This document shows, one piece after another, positions 19,424 to 31,384 of a stretch of DNA of 64,000 nt (positions are counted from its first letter, which is position 1; each line of letters opens with the position of its first letter). The DNA comes from Actinernus sp. WN-2022 (taxonomy: Eukaryota > Cnidaria > Anthozoa > Actiniaria > Actinernidae), in assembly GCA_030867875.1 (NCBI GenBank), contig JAOWCC010000930.1:434001-498000 (forward strand), in the 5' to 3' direction. The position numbers and the translations under genes were made by a program. The notes beneath the pieces were generated by a model. That model worked only from the letters and a program-made list of their open reading frames with translations, did no database searches and was not told where the DNA came from.

Positions 19424-22400
19424 TCAGATAACCCCTTCGATAAAGTATAAGGTACCAATAAACTCAATTAACATGTGAATCCTTTTTGCAACTGCCTGAC
19501 GCACTCTACTTAAGGGAGACTGAGGTACAGACTGTAAGGGACTTTTCTCATTGATATTTACCCTTTCACGTCTCCATTTACTCAGTGTATTGTAAGCAAC
19601 AATAGAGCCAACCAGAATTTGAATAGCGGCGCCAACGTTTCCAAACATCAGGGCGATTAGAATGTAAAAATGCCATGACAACGACCATACCTCAAAGCAG
19701 ATGCCTGTGAAATTAAATAAAGTAGAAATTATATATAAAGATACCGTAAAATAAAGTAAACTTCTATATTTAATGTCGGTAGCCCCTTCAGTCTAACCGA
19801 CTGTTCTTCCTGGAGGCCGACCGTGCACAACTATACCCCTTTTCTGGCAGAGCTCCTGATTAAGGAAATTCAAATCTATGAACGCTACTCGATCAGAGAA
19901 GAGTTGGTACGGATGTGCTCGGGTCCGGGGCAGGAATCGAACTCGGGACCGTATGCTCGGCAAATTTGTGCCGCGCATTAAACCCATTGCTCTACACACA
20001 CCGGCGCACCTTGAGTAAAAGTAAAAGGCGAAGGTAAAGGTAAAAAATAGGGAAATGAAAGGTACCCTAGAAATGGGGAGGAGTGGAGGCGATGGGTAGG
20101 GGAGGAGTGGGGCGATGATACGACTTCCTTCCCCTACCCCCACCCCTCCCCATAATCCAATCAATTATCTTGTATCAGGTCATTTAGTAGCTGTTATAAA
20201 AAGCGGGAGACTGTAAAAGTAATGACAATGTCAATCCTGTAAACGTAGTAGCTTAGATAGTAGCGACGGTTAAGAAAAACTGCCAAACAAATTAATTAAA
20301 GCTCAACCAAAAGTTATTCTTGATTGGAAGGCCTTCAGAAGAATCTAAACGAGACACTGACGAGACATTCATATCCTGACACAAAAGTAACATGGTACAA
20401 TAGGTAATGGGAATTGCAATGTATCAGGGTGGTCAATGTAAAGGTAAAAGGTCTTCAAAATAAGCTAAATTTCTCATTTATGTTTTATATCTAACCTTTA
20501 CAACTAAGGTAAAGTACAATAGCCATTGCAGTCAAGCACAAGCAGGTGATGATGCAACAAATAATAAAAGCCACAAGCTGCAAAACAAAAACAAAAAACA
20601 GTGATTTGTAAATTTGATATAACCATGGTTTATGTTTGCATCAACATGATTACGTACATACCTACCAAACGTAGGGCTATGGTAGAGCTCCACGACGGAC
20701 GTTCAAGGCAACGTTGATGAGGGTGGGAGTCTGGGAGCGGCAAACCCCCTCCCGAAAAAACGGGTTCCCCGGCCTATCCCCTCTTCGCCACCCCTCTCCA
20801 TCTTCACCACTCCTACTCCCCCTCTTCCCCAGTCTCCATCCCCTCCACCTCTTCCCCTCCCTTCACATCCCCCCTATCCCTCCCCCACGCCTTCTCCCTC
20901 TCCTCTGCTCTTCCATCAGCTCCCCCTTCCCCAACCTTAGGGTCACCACTCAGGCTAAGTCCCCAGAAACTCCGCGTACTTCTACATTTGGTAATGTATA
21001 TAAGTAACACTTAGCTTGAATTTTTTTTCAGGTTTACAATCTTTCGGGAAATATCTAGGCAAGGCGACCGAGCGCCTCTTGCCAGCTACGGCCATGAAAC
21101 AGTATGCGCAGAAGATCAGTTTCTTCTTCTAAACTATAACACAAGCGAGTTCGATGTTTGCTCTCGTAAGATCCCCTCTTCTCAGATGTTCGAAGCCTGA
21201 TTAGCGCGCGTTAATGCTGGATTCAATTTCAACTGAGGATTCTGGTTCTTTTTGTAAAATGTGCTTTTCTCTAATCTAGGATTTAATTTAGAAATATATT
21301 ACTAATCCACAGTTTAATCGTAGGTTAACGTTAGCTTCGATCGCGAGCAACAGATTTAACCTAATCATCAATTAGAATTTAACCATTTCAGCCTATTTAT
21401 AAAATAATACCATGATCCCCTCGCTTTCCTTTCTTTGGTCAGGGACATTTAATATCCCTCATCAGCATGCATATACTTTCACTAAATCTCCCTCATTCAC
21501 CATGCAAGAGGGAAACTTAGGAGAGCATACGCGCGCTGGCGAAGAGACCATCAAAGTCCCCCTGACCGCATCGGGTTAGAGTGAGTATTGGGTGAATACT
21601 ATGTTGTCTAACCCTGTACCCTCTGTTGATTAATGAATGCGCGATGCACTACTCTTGATTCCTTAAACCGCCGTCTTCCATGTGGGATGCTTAAAACCAT
21701 ATACGTATGGCATTTGAATAATTAATCAAGCACATAATTACATTGTGTTTTACTGCTTTTCTTCTCAAAAACAACACACCTTTCCTCATTTTGTTAGTGG
21801 CCAATACCCATGCAGCCTCCTCAGTACACGTCCAGCTTCATGTGTGACAAGTGGGATCAATCACGATTTCTGGGATCTGAGAAACCTCCACCCCACCCCT
21901 CCCCACTTCACCCTAACCTTTAATGATTAACCATTAATAGAATGATGTACATCCAAGGGAGGAGTGGGTGGGTAGGTAGTTTCCCAGAAACCGGGATTGA
22001 GCCGACAAGTGTATACATATATGCAGGTATTTCACAACCAACTTACCGCATGAATATTCTTGTTGCATTTTGCCACGATTCCCACGATGGCACTGATGAT
22101 AGCCTAATATTATAAAGTGAAATTAACAAATCGTAGCGAGTTGTTTCTCTGCAAAATTTTGAACATGTTATGGCGTCATTTCTATGATCAATGAGAGTAC
22201 AGACAATGAACAAATCATGCTATTTGTTTCTTTTTACCGCGAACAGCAAAACACTTAGCTTAAAACGAGTGCGTAATAAACTGCTCTCGATTCGAAAGTA
22301 ACAAGGAAACGTAAACACTTCTTTAAAATGTGTAGATATCTTGAACAGGGAATTTAAAAATCACCTAGAATTTTTTTGTTTTGATTTTGAGGTTGAGCTA

Positions 22401-25400
22401 GTCACAAACTGACAGTCGGCTACAAATTCGCTGATTTTATTAACTCTAGAGAAAGTTCATGTTCTGACAAATGGCAGGATACAAGGAAGTTCGGCTCACC
22501 GATTGACTTATATCATTGATGAAATAACCAGAAATGCAGGCGTTCTATTTGGGGAGCAGTGCTATATTTGAACGAGGGAATTGAAAGAATGGAGCGAGGC
22601 CAAGAATGGAAGGAGGGGTCGGGGAGAAGAAGGAAAAAGAGGTGGGTGTTAATGAAATGCTAGTGAAACAAAAGCACCCAACGAAGTTTTCGGTTAGAAA
22701 GCTTTTCCGGAGAGTAAGTTAACCTAAAACTTTCGGATTTGAAAACATTGTCCCTAGAATTTTTTTTTTTGAAATACTGCCTAGAAATTTTGTTTTAAAT
22801 CCCTAGAAAATTATAGAAGAAAAGGGCCGACGCCATAACGAGCCAAAGATCATCAGAAATCCAAATCAGCGTGAGGTCTGGTTGCTATGAAGTGACGTCA
22901 CAGCGGTTTTGTTTTATTTACCTTTTAAGTGAGTATGACAGTTAGGTGAGTAAAGCTAGTCCTGGCTAATATCAGGGATGTAGGGAAGTTAAATTTTGAT
23001 TCCGGTATGCATTGTTTTATTTCTGATTTAGTCTGCCATTCAGTGTCCGTATTCACAGCCAGGATGAATGTTGAAGCTGTGCGCAGAGTATTTTGCTTCA
23101 AACTGACCGTCGTTATTAGTATTTCTATAGCTTGGACATTTCATCAACAAGAGTACAGATAAATCTTGGGAGCAAAATATATATGAGAAACCGAAGGATT
23201 TTGCGAAAGACTAGTCGATGAGAAAAATGGTGGGTTTCGCAGTAATCGACTCTATATGGATCGGCACAACGGCTAAACCAGTATTGCTTCTCCGCATCAG
23301 CTGCGTTATTAGGAGTACACAATTTTGATTTATGCCTTGGATTGAACGTTAGTGACTTTGCGAAGGTGGTAGTGCTAAAAAGTGGCGTACATCTACATGG
23401 TAGGAAATTCCCGCCAAACCAAGTCTTACGATTGCTTACACAGAATCAGCTAACTGCAAGGTTTTAATTGAGAAGCAGCCACGAGGAAACATTGATCCTG
23501 CGATACGAAATAAACAGGCTCAAGCTACAGATTTCGACCCAAGAACACTTCGGTACTCCTAACTCAGGGTTCAAGCGACGAACATAATAGACCGGAGTTG
23601 AACACTGAGCCTTCTAAAAATGCGGCCAATTAAATGAAAGCTAAACAGGACAGAGAAACGTGACAGTGGGAACCGAAACACCATTTAAAAGAAAACCTAA
23701 CTATTACTGAGTTATTATGCTCATATTTACATTAGAAAGGAGAGAATCCAGTAAGACTTAATATTTCAAGCTAAAGTTCTATATCACCAGTTGGTTCATC
23801 CAGCGGGAAGTCCTGGCAGCTTAGTCTGCCTGAGCGCTTCAGGGATATAGAACTAATTGTTTTCTAGCGTCTCCGGCAAGTTTACTAAAATAAGATTGAT
23901 TTCAAGTTAGTTCTATATCCCCAGTTGGTTCATCCAGCGGGAAGTCCTCACTGGCAGCTTAGTCTGCCTGAGCGCTTCAGGGATATATAACTATTTTTTT
24001 TCTAGCGACTCCGGCAAGTTTACTAAAATAAGATTGATTTCAAGTTAGTTCTATATCCCCAGTTGGTTCATCCAGCGGGAAGTCCTGGCAGCTTAGTCTG
24101 CCTGAGCGCTTCAGGGATATAGAACTCATTTTTTTTCTAGCGTCTCAGGCAAATTTACCAAAATAAGATTGATTTCAAGTTAGTTCTATATCCCCAGTTG
24201 GTCCATCCAGCGGGAAGTCTTGGCAGCTTAGTCTGCCTGAGCGCTTCAGGGATATAGAACTCATTTTTTTCTAACGACTCCGGCAAGTTTACTAAAATAA
24301 GATTGATTTCAAGTTAGTTCTATATCCCCAGTTGGTTCATCCAGCGGGAAGTCCTGGCAGCTTAGTCTGCCTGAGCGCTTCAGGGATATAGAACTCATTT
24401 TTTTCTAACGACTCCGGCAAGTTTACTAAAATAAGATTGATTTCAAGTTAGTTCTATATCCCCAGTAGAGTCATCCAGCGGGAAGTCCTGGCAGCTTAGT
24501 CTGCCTGAGCGCTTCAGGGATATAGAACTCATTTTTTTTCTAACGACTCCGGCAAGTTTACTAAAATAAGATTGATTTCAAGTTAGTTCTATATCCCCAG
24601 TTGGTTCATCCAGCGGGAAGTCCTGGCAGCTTAGTCTGCCTGAGCGCTTCAGGGATATAGAACTCATTTTTTTCTAGCGACTCCGGCAAGTTTTAAATAA
24701 CCAAAATAAGATTTATTTCAAGTTTGTTCTATATCCCCAGTTGGTTCATCCAGCGGGAAGTCCTGGCAGCTTAGTCTGCCTGAGCGCTTCAGGGATATAG
24801 AACTCATTTTTTTCTAACGACTCCGGCAAGTTTACTAAAATAAGATTGATTTCAAGTTAGTTCTATATCCCCAGTTAGTTCATCCAGCGGGAAGTCCTGG
24901 CAGCTTAGTCTGGCTGAGCGCTTCAGGGATATAGAACTCATTTTTTTTCTAGCGTCTCAGGCAAGTTTACCAAAATAAGATTGATTTCAAGTTTGCTCTA
25001 TATCCCAGTTGGTTCATCCAGCGGGAAGTCCTGGCAGCTTAGTCTGCCTGAGCGCTTCAGGGATATAGAACTCATTTTTTTTCTAGCGTCTCAGGCAAGT
25101 TTACCAAAATAAGATTGATTTCAAGTTTGTTCTATATCCCAGTTGGTTCATCCAGCGGGAAGTTCTGGCAGCTTAGTCTGCCTGAGCGCTTCAGGGATAT
25201 AGAACTCATTTTTTTTCTAGCGTCTCAGGCAAGTTTACCAAAATAAGATTGATTTCAAGTTTGTTCTATATCCCAGTTGGTTCATCCAGCGGGAAGTCCT
25301 GGCAGCTTAGTCTGGCTGAGCGCTTCAGGGATATAGAACTCATTTTTTTTCTAGCGTCTCAGGCAAGTTTACCAAAATAAGATTGATTTCAAGTTAGTTC

Positions 25401-28400
25401 TATATCCCCAGTTGGTTCATCCAGCGGGAAGTCCTGGCAGCTTAGTCTGCCTGAGCGCTTCAGGGATATAGAACTCATTTTTTTCTAGCCTCTCAGGCAA
25501 GTTTACCAAAATAAGATTGATTTCAACTTAAGTTAGTGGCCGTCGAAGGCTGTCATAGTTAAAGGGATTAGAGATAACTCAAGCTGCGTTTAATTGATGG
25601 AAATGTAGAGAGTTGACTAGGACCCCGCAGAGATCGCAGAACTCTGGTCTGCGATCTCTCCGGGGTGCCGAGTCAAACATTGGTTGCTAAGAGCGTCTGG
25701 CTCGTTAATGTTTCCCCAAAATATTCGTACGTTCCAATTCGTCTGATCAATAGAGTCAGAACAACACATTTTCATTCCCTAAGAATTGCCTAAAGGAAAA
25801 AAGAATCGCTAAAAAATTCGTACCTCCACAAAACTTTGCAACATGAAGTTACTTGGGCGAGAAAATTATTGTTTCTGTTCTAGACTACTAACAAATTCGT
25901 AGGCAGGGAATATTTTGCCATAGTATTTTCGGTTGACGCGATTTCCACCTAGAAAATGCGAACAGCTAATAGCTTTCTAGAATACGTCAAAAGACATAGT
26001 AGGCGCCTTAAAATGGCTAGATAAGCTGAATACAACTGGTTTCAAACGGATTTCAAAAAGTACTCGTTGGGTGCCCTTGGTGAATTTCTCAATTTCTTTT
26101 TTTGTGTGTATCACAACGTAACTTTCTTGTTATAGGTCAAGATTCTCTCCCAAAATCAGTGAAAACTGAACCACAAATTCGCCTAAAATATATTTGCTCG
26201 TCTCGAGAGAGAACTCAAAGTTTGACAAATGGTACAATCCAGCAGCCCACTGATCAGGAGCGTCCATCCCGCATACTAGGCCAATGTCACAGCGTTTTCC
26301 ACAAGTTAGGTTATTTTTAGAACGGTTTTCCTGCTATTCTTGGGTTGCAATCATTCCTAAGGAAATACAATCACAAAAGTGTAGCAGCCATGTTGGTTGG
26401 TATAACAAAGTAGCTAATGAGGCATCTTTTGTTCCGCCACTGGTACAACCCACCAATTGGCAGGAAAAATAATCTTAAAATAACCCAACTTGTGAAAACG
26501 CCGTGACACCTGTATAGGAGATATGGACGCTCCAGGGTATGACCTCCTGCACAATCCCAGTGTTAAAATACTTGTGAAATCCTCATTTTCTTGCTTTATT
26601 ATTTACACAATTTGAATTCCCAAATGCATGCGAGTAACGTTTATTTTCATTGTGTGTACATTATCAACACATTGTCAGGAGCATTGCTAACATGTTTTGC
26701 ATATACATGGAGTGTGACGACTTTTAATGCAACTGGTTTATGAGTATAAATTCGTTGTGCGGCACGTTAAACAATTCATATTTCATTATTGCGGTATTTG
26801 CAAATACGCGGCTTGGGTGGTAGATCAGAGAGTGGGCCACACTAAGAGCCATGGGCGCCTGGCCAGACAGTACCGCTCGAAACGAGCCACAGTATTGGCT
26901 TACCCAACAATACCAAACACCAAACCTTCAGAACCAGCAGTACAAAACAATAGAGCTACAGGATAATGATCCATTCAGAATACAAGTCTCGATATCATTA
27001 TTGTGTTACTCAGAGACTACAGAACTTTATGAAAAAGAGCGTCTCAATCAACTTCACGAGTTCAGTGGTGACTAATCTGGTGACCCCGGTTTTCCCGCTC
27101 TTTATGTTGTACATTATCTTCTAGAACATGGCTTATAACTTTACCTGGGAATGGGAAGGCTCTATGTTATTTAAACAGGGGTGTAGCCAGGGGAGGATTT
27201 CAGGGGTTCCCCCCCTCCCCCTTCTTGATTTTCAAAGGGTAAAAAAAGCTCTATAAGATGAGAGATCGCGCGCCAGACTCGGAGAATCCCCGTTGCGAAA
27301 CTCCTGGCTACTCCCTTGATGAATTAGTAAACAGTACAACTTTCACGATCTCCGAAGTTTTGAATGCAGGAGGAACTCCACGTACCGGGGTTGGCTCAGG
27401 AGTGACCTGCGGACTTGTTCACGGTACTTTTACAATTTGGAAAACTAAACTTTAGAGGTCTGCGATGTACAGCTTCGTACCATCTGCAACAAACCAAGGA
27501 TATGAACCCATCGAGACAGCTATATTAGCATTAAGGCCTTGGAGTTTTAGTAAGGCCAGCAGCAAAGAGTATTTGCCCGCAACAGAAAATCACTAAAACG
27601 TTCCTTAGTTTGCACAGTGATACGATTCAACTTTCATTTTTGGTAAGAAGATTAAACTAATGGACCTTGACATTTTTATACTGAATTAAGATGTCACGTG
27701 ACATCTAAATTATGATGACGATTTAGCAACTATGTTTATTGATCAAAAACGTGATTCTATGACCCTCAAAGCAAGAAAACAGAATACAAATTAAGATTTT
27801 ACTTATCTATGATCCCCACCACCGCATATTGCTCAGATGGCTCAGTAACAAGTCGACAACCATACCAATGTACGTAACTCGCCAAAATATGCAAACATGA
27901 CACTTTTGATAAACATTTAATAACAACTGGGACGTAGTGCTGTATTTTGCAAATTAAGCCTCGTTTCCATGGAATCCCAAGCCTTAATTGGCTTGTCAAA
28001 AAACATTGAAAAAATGTAAGAGCGTTTGTATGTGCCTTTCCCTCAGACACTCAGGTGGAACGACGAATGATCTATGGGCTGATACGTTAAGGGGCCTCTT
28101 AGGGGCTGTATCAGTTGTGTTAAGGAACAGGCTGTTTCCATGAGAGTGGGCTTTTGTGTCCACATTTGAGAACAATAGCGATTCGTATGTGTGAATTTTT
28201 TTGCATGCTCCTTATTATTCGTGTGCACGTGATGTTATCACCGCCATGTTGTTGGATTCCTTGCTTGTTCCATCGACAAGATTTTGTTCACATTTCAATC
28301 TCTGGGGATTGTTTAGAAGCCAAGAATAAGCTGGCCTGCTTGCCGGTTCTTCTGTAATTTATTCGGTGTTTTTATCGGATTGGGTCACCTGTGGCACGCG

Positions 28401-30695
28401 GTAAAAATGGGGCGAGGATTTTTTGTCCTCGCTCCATTTTGACCGCGTGCCACAGGTGACCCAATCCCCCCAAAAACGACGGAAAAAATACAGAAGAGTC
28501 GACAAGCAGGCTAAGAATAAGCGGATTTTATTTTTACCCCATCTCGTTCAATTATTTTTGTTAAACTCTCGAAGATTGAAATCTTACTAAGACTTGTTTA
28601 TTTGTATTTATTTCTATTTTTATAAACTTAATCATAGTTAATAGATGGTTGCAGTCAATCCCCGGATATTCAAATGACAAAGGGTATGGCGGCCATGTTC
28701 GTGTACAGAACAAAAGAAGCTAACGAAGAATCTATTGTTAAAGGTACCGTGACGTCATGTGCAACCATCTATAGAGTGGAATGGTTATGAAACCCACAGC
28801 GACCTTCTTTGTTATAGGTCTTTGTTCGTTTTTTTTTTCAACCGTGACCGTGCAAAAAAACAATACATATTGGAATATGTTAATCAATCAGCCAATGTTC
28901 ACTCGTTCAGGGGACGCTAACGAACTATATGACCGTGCACAATCTTTTGTCTTACCTTTTCCAACCTAAATCGCAGCGCCTTTGGTAGCCCCTTTGAAGT
29001 TTGCCGGGTTTCCTAACCATTCCACTCCATTAACTATGACTGAATATACCCCGTCTCCCCATCGTGACGTAATTGCCTTAAATTACGTGTTCGCGGGAAA
29101 ACCTCTCGGAATTTCGCGGTCCGTTGACCCGTATGAAAGCTGTTTGTTTTTGTTTAATACAGAGCTTACAAGGATTACAGACAAACCACACTAAATACGC
29201 ATCATGGTTTGCCAACATGGAACCCCTTTTTCATGACATGATACATGGCTTCTTAAGATACAAACCAGTTTCCTTATATGTCAGTTCATATCAGCTTGAT
29301 TACTCCCTCCCCCCTCCGAGGGTTAGGTGACAGGTCATGTATTTTTACTCGGAAAAATTAAGGCTGTCTCGCCATCAAACTTCTGGCCAATTTTTTCAGT
29401 TGCCCGTGTTTCTATGAAGAGCAGGTACATTGCTCAATTATATCGATCAGTCTTGCCACGGCGGTTAGGCCGAATAGCATACTCTTAGCTAATCAAATTT
29501 AAGTTGATATTTAACACAGTCTCTATAAACTGTTTCCCCAACACAGAATTACTTTAACACCAGAAGTGGTGGATACAGAGTTGGTTGCATGCTTTTGATA
29601 TTAAGTTCACAAATATCGAAGAAAGTTATTAGATACAAGGACCTTATGTACTACATGTATCTTCGTAAAAGGCGCCGCGGTTGATAGAATTGCAACCTTT
29701 GTCAGTTATTAGACACTGGCCTTGTTTTGGCTATTAAGGGAGCTGGAAGACATAATATTTAGACAATTTTAGTTTATTTAGTAAGTTCTTTTAAGTTGTC
29801 ACGTTAAATATAAAGTTTATTTTATTGCCAAACATGAAATCAAGTCCACCTAAGAGCGAACTCGGAAGTGGTACAAAGTTACAGTAAGATTTCAACGAGG
29901 CGAAGTGAAATTTCACTTGCAAAAGTGATATATATGTATCCAGTAGCTTTGTGAAGTGATAGTCTTATTGAAGTCGCGTGAAGTGATATTTCACTCCACG
30001 ACAGGTGAAGTGATATTTCATTTCATCTGAAAGGGATATTCTGACTTTTGTGGTGTTGAAAATCTTTACCAGCTCACACTAAAAACATACAACTGAGCGA
30101 GCTGCTGAGAAAGCAACATTGCATACAGGAAACGGATGAACTTAAGACACCGTGTTATTACATCGCAACATAGCCGCCATTAGAAATAAAATCCATGCAT
30201 CTCGAGCTTTAAAAATGATGTGTTTTGCGAGGTTTTCGATGTGCTAGAAGTTGAATTATTGGGAACGCAAGCTGCTCTGGATTCACCGGTAATTCTCCGC
30301 TTTAACAAAATAGTCATTTTCAAAGTTCTTCATGTATCACTGTCTTCACGTGAAGTGAAATTTCCTTTTTGGTGAAGTGAAATGTCACTTAACTAAAAGT
30401 GAATATCCCTGGGGATATTTTACTTCACCTCGTTGAAATCGTTTTTTTCCCTGTACTGTATTAATTAACGCAATGGTTTCAGCTTCGTTTCTACATTTAA
30501 TAATATTTAAGATGTTTAACCTACCGGTATTCCAGCCCAGATGCAACCATATTTGGTACTGGAAAGGGCTAGTCGGAAAGCTGGAAGGCTTGGGTTAGGA
30601 ATGGTGAGCACATATGTTAAGATAAACATTCCAAGTGCACAATTTATGAGGGCGATTGAAGTAGCGATAGTACCACAACCCGTTTGCTGACACAT
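19424..30695 (-). CDS. Spliced four-transmembrane protein, MS4A/CD20-like layout, 196 aa
   Basis: The coding exons, minus strand in order, are 30525-30695 (ATG exon), 22047-22103, 20496-20577 and 19424-19704. Each junction has GT-AG borders (donors GTAGGT, GTAAGT and GTTAGA). Phases fit (0, 0, 1), and the total is 591 bases including the stop. An in-frame TAA nine codons upstream of the ATG supports the start. Four hydrophobic segments are visible: IATSIALINCALGMFILTYV (about 10-30), GCIWAGIPAIISAIVGIVA (about 50-68), LVAFIICCIITCLCLTAMAI (77-97) and WHFYILIALMFGNVGAAIQI (about 114-140). A basic cytosolic tail (SKWRRERVN) follows. The spacing and the W-x-G pattern before segment 2 resemble MS4A/TMEM212-type tetraspan proteins. 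The family name is inference, the gene model is read from the sequence. It is the only intact host gene I could build here. Confidence 0.75.
19800..20012 (-). repeat. tRNA-derived SINE in intron 3
   Basis: On the minus strand the head at about 20010-19925 resembles a tRNA: a box A-like region GTAGAGCAATGGGTTTAATG and a box B-like GAGTTCGATTCC followed by TGCCCCGG. The downstream body (AGCACATCCGTACCAACTC) runs to about 19800. The fold is imperfect and it lies inside an intron, so I call a SINE rather than a functional tRNA. Confidence 0.6.
20745..20945. repeat. Polypyrimidine low-complexity tract
   Basis: About 200 bases composed almost only of C and T (CCCTCTTCCCC, CCCCTCCACC and similar) on the plus strand, inside intron 2. 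It makes spurious ORFs on both strands. Confidence 0.85.
22104..23770. other. Intron 1 of the four-membrane-segment gene, 3' part
   Basis: No second gene is supported. AGTGACGTCACAG occurs near 22891 and a T run near 22760. The rest is unique-looking. Confidence 0.4.
23771..25535. repeat. 135-bp satellite, 13 copies, each with inverted ends
   Basis: Copies begin near 23772, 23908, 24046, 24180, 24315, 24452, 24588, 24724, 24858, 24992, 25127, 25262 and 25396. Each unit contains AGTTCTATATCCC, a conserved GGTTCATCCAGCGGGAAGTC core, GCCTGAGCGCTTCAGG, and then GGGATATAGAACT, the reverse complement of the first block about 75 bases on. A T-rich, C-poor spacer (CTAGCGACTCCGGCAAG to GATTGATTTCAAG) separates units. 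Two spacer subtypes (CGACTCCGG and CGTCTCAGG) alternate in blocks, showing local homogenisation. It lies in intron 1 of the minus-strand gene. Confidence 0.95.
25613..25676. ncRNA. Possible miRNA-like hairpin
   Basis: The arms TTGACTAGGACCCCGCAGAG..CGCAGA and TCTGCGATCTCT..CCGGGGTGCCGAGTCAA pair over about 28 bases around a seven-base loop (ACTCTGG), with only a few mismatches. The size and short loop match a pre-miRNA hairpin. It sits in an intron right after the satellite. A tiny MITE remnant is an equal possibility. No expression evidence is available. Confidence 0.35.
25677..26253. other. Intronic non-coding, nothing recognised
   Basis: Unique-looking AT-rich sequence without ORF support or clear repeats. 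Confidence 0.35.
26254..26537. mobile_element. hAT-like MITE (degenerate)
   Basis: The left end CAGGAGCGTCCATC and right end ATGGACGCTCC are inverted, and inner blocks GTGACGG/CACAGCG and AACTTGTG/CACAAGTT also mirror each other. The ends resemble those of the dated hAT MITE at 52196-52568. Target duplication is no longer clear. Confidence 0.55.
26538..28333. other. Intronic non-coding with minor repeat traces
   Basis: A possible short inverted pair around GTGTAGCCAGGGG (27180) and CCTGGCTACTCCC (27302) may be an old MITE. The palindrome GATGTCACGTGACATC occurs at about 27690. Several 60-80 codon ORFs here show no family features. Confidence 0.35.
28334..28511. mobile_element. Fold-back element with a near-perfect 75-bp stem
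   Basis: GATTGGGTCACCTGTGGCAC followed by GCGG..GGGGCGAGGA is mirrored after a very short centre by GTCCTCGCTCC..CCGCGTGCCACAGGTGACCC. The outer arms GCCTGCTTG and CAAGCAGGC extend it. No ORF. The stem is much better conserved than the surrounding sequence. Confidence 0.75.
28641..28771. mobile_element. 131-bp MITE with ATAGATGGTTGCA ends
   Basis: ATAGATGGTTGCA at 28641 and TGCAACCATCTAT at 28759-28771 are exact inverted repeats. The interior shares the block TAGATTC.TCGTTAGCTTC (reverse strand) with 52323-52342. A GTGACGTCA site lies just inside the right end. Confidence 0.65.
28772..29887. other. Intronic non-coding; open frames without support
   Basis: Two consecutive 60-70 codon plus-strand ORFs (28781-29194) have no recognised motif. 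Nothing else is supported. Confidence 0.35.
29888..30440. mobile_element. TIR element rich in GTGAAGTGA/TTTCACTTC palindromes
   Basis: The ends GATTTCAACGAGG (29888) and CCTCGTTGAAATC (30428-30440) are perfectly inverted. Near both ends are repeated palindromes such as GTGAAATTTCACTT and TGAAGTGATATTTCA, i.e. subterminal binding-site-like repeats. A second copy of the right half lies at about 31385-32133 because of the tandem duplication. Confidence 0.7.
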
Positions 30696-31384
30696 CGCTA
30701 TTGAGACTTGTTTGAATGGTTATTCCGTTAGAATAAGATATTACAGTCCCAATAGCTTACAGAAAGTTCTTCTGTAGCTCTAGCTCGCAAGCAAGCACAA
30801 AACCTCTGGTTATTAGAGACTTCTGAGAAGTGTTTTTTATTGTTGTTTAGACCGATGATACTGATTCCAAATCATTTCTAGGAAATCTGATAATAAACTG
30901 ATTCTTCATTGGTTGGCTCTATGGACGCAATATTCGAAGCTACTGAACTGGATCCGACTGGACAAAAGTTCATGTCCTTTGATAGCTATTTAGCTCTTCA
31001 ATTTGACAGTCTCGAAATAAAGTATTTCAACTTTGCTTGAGGCATTCGTCCAATAACGATAGAAGACTGATATATGGCCACTGATAATTTAGAATCTTTG
31101 CAAGTCTTCCACTAGACTGCCACATCAGAACTATCAATTATAACTTGAGAAAAAATAATTTAATAATAATATTTATTTATATAGCGCCATTTCCATAGCA
31201 ATAATGTCCAATAGCGCTTTACAATAACTTAGAAAATATAAAAATGTTCAAACTGCCTAAAATAAGTATCTACTAAGCTGCGATACGAAAAGCAAATTTA
31301 AAAACTGGAAGATCATAAGATCACAAAACTAACCTATCCAATTATGCAAACTGGTCTGAAACCTCGCGGGAATTGATTAAGAAC
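29998..31384. repeat. Tandem duplication, first copy (contains exon 1)
   Basis: Starting at GACAGGTGAAGTGATATT this block is repeated from about 31385. It includes half of the TIR element, the ATG exon of the four-membrane-segment gene (30525-30695), a conserved upstream stretch (TTATTGTTGTTTAGACCGATGA) and a LINE 3' tail (31160-31384). The shared order of all these parts shows a segmental tandem duplication. Confidence 0.8.
31160..31384 (-). repeat. LINE 3' tail
   Basis: TATAGCGCCATTTCCATAGC followed by AATAGCGCTTTACAATAA and an AATAATAATATTTATTTA tract resembles the 3' end of the LINE at 55464-56073. The direction (3' end at lower coordinate) implies a minus-strand LINE, heavily 5' truncated. 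Duplicated copies continue at 32850-32900 and 35014-35165. Confidence 0.55.

Noticed and set aside
20714..21007. Pro/Ser-rich 97-codon ORF
   Set aside because: It is a translation of a C/T low-complexity tract.
23771..25535. CRISPR-like array (regular repeats with spacers)
   Set aside because: Units are 135 bp and spacers are themselves repeated. It is a eukaryotic satellite in an intron.
28781..29194. Two short ORFs, the first with a signal-peptide-like start
   Set aside because: No homology pattern, splice context or codon evidence; they lie inside a long intron full of repeats.
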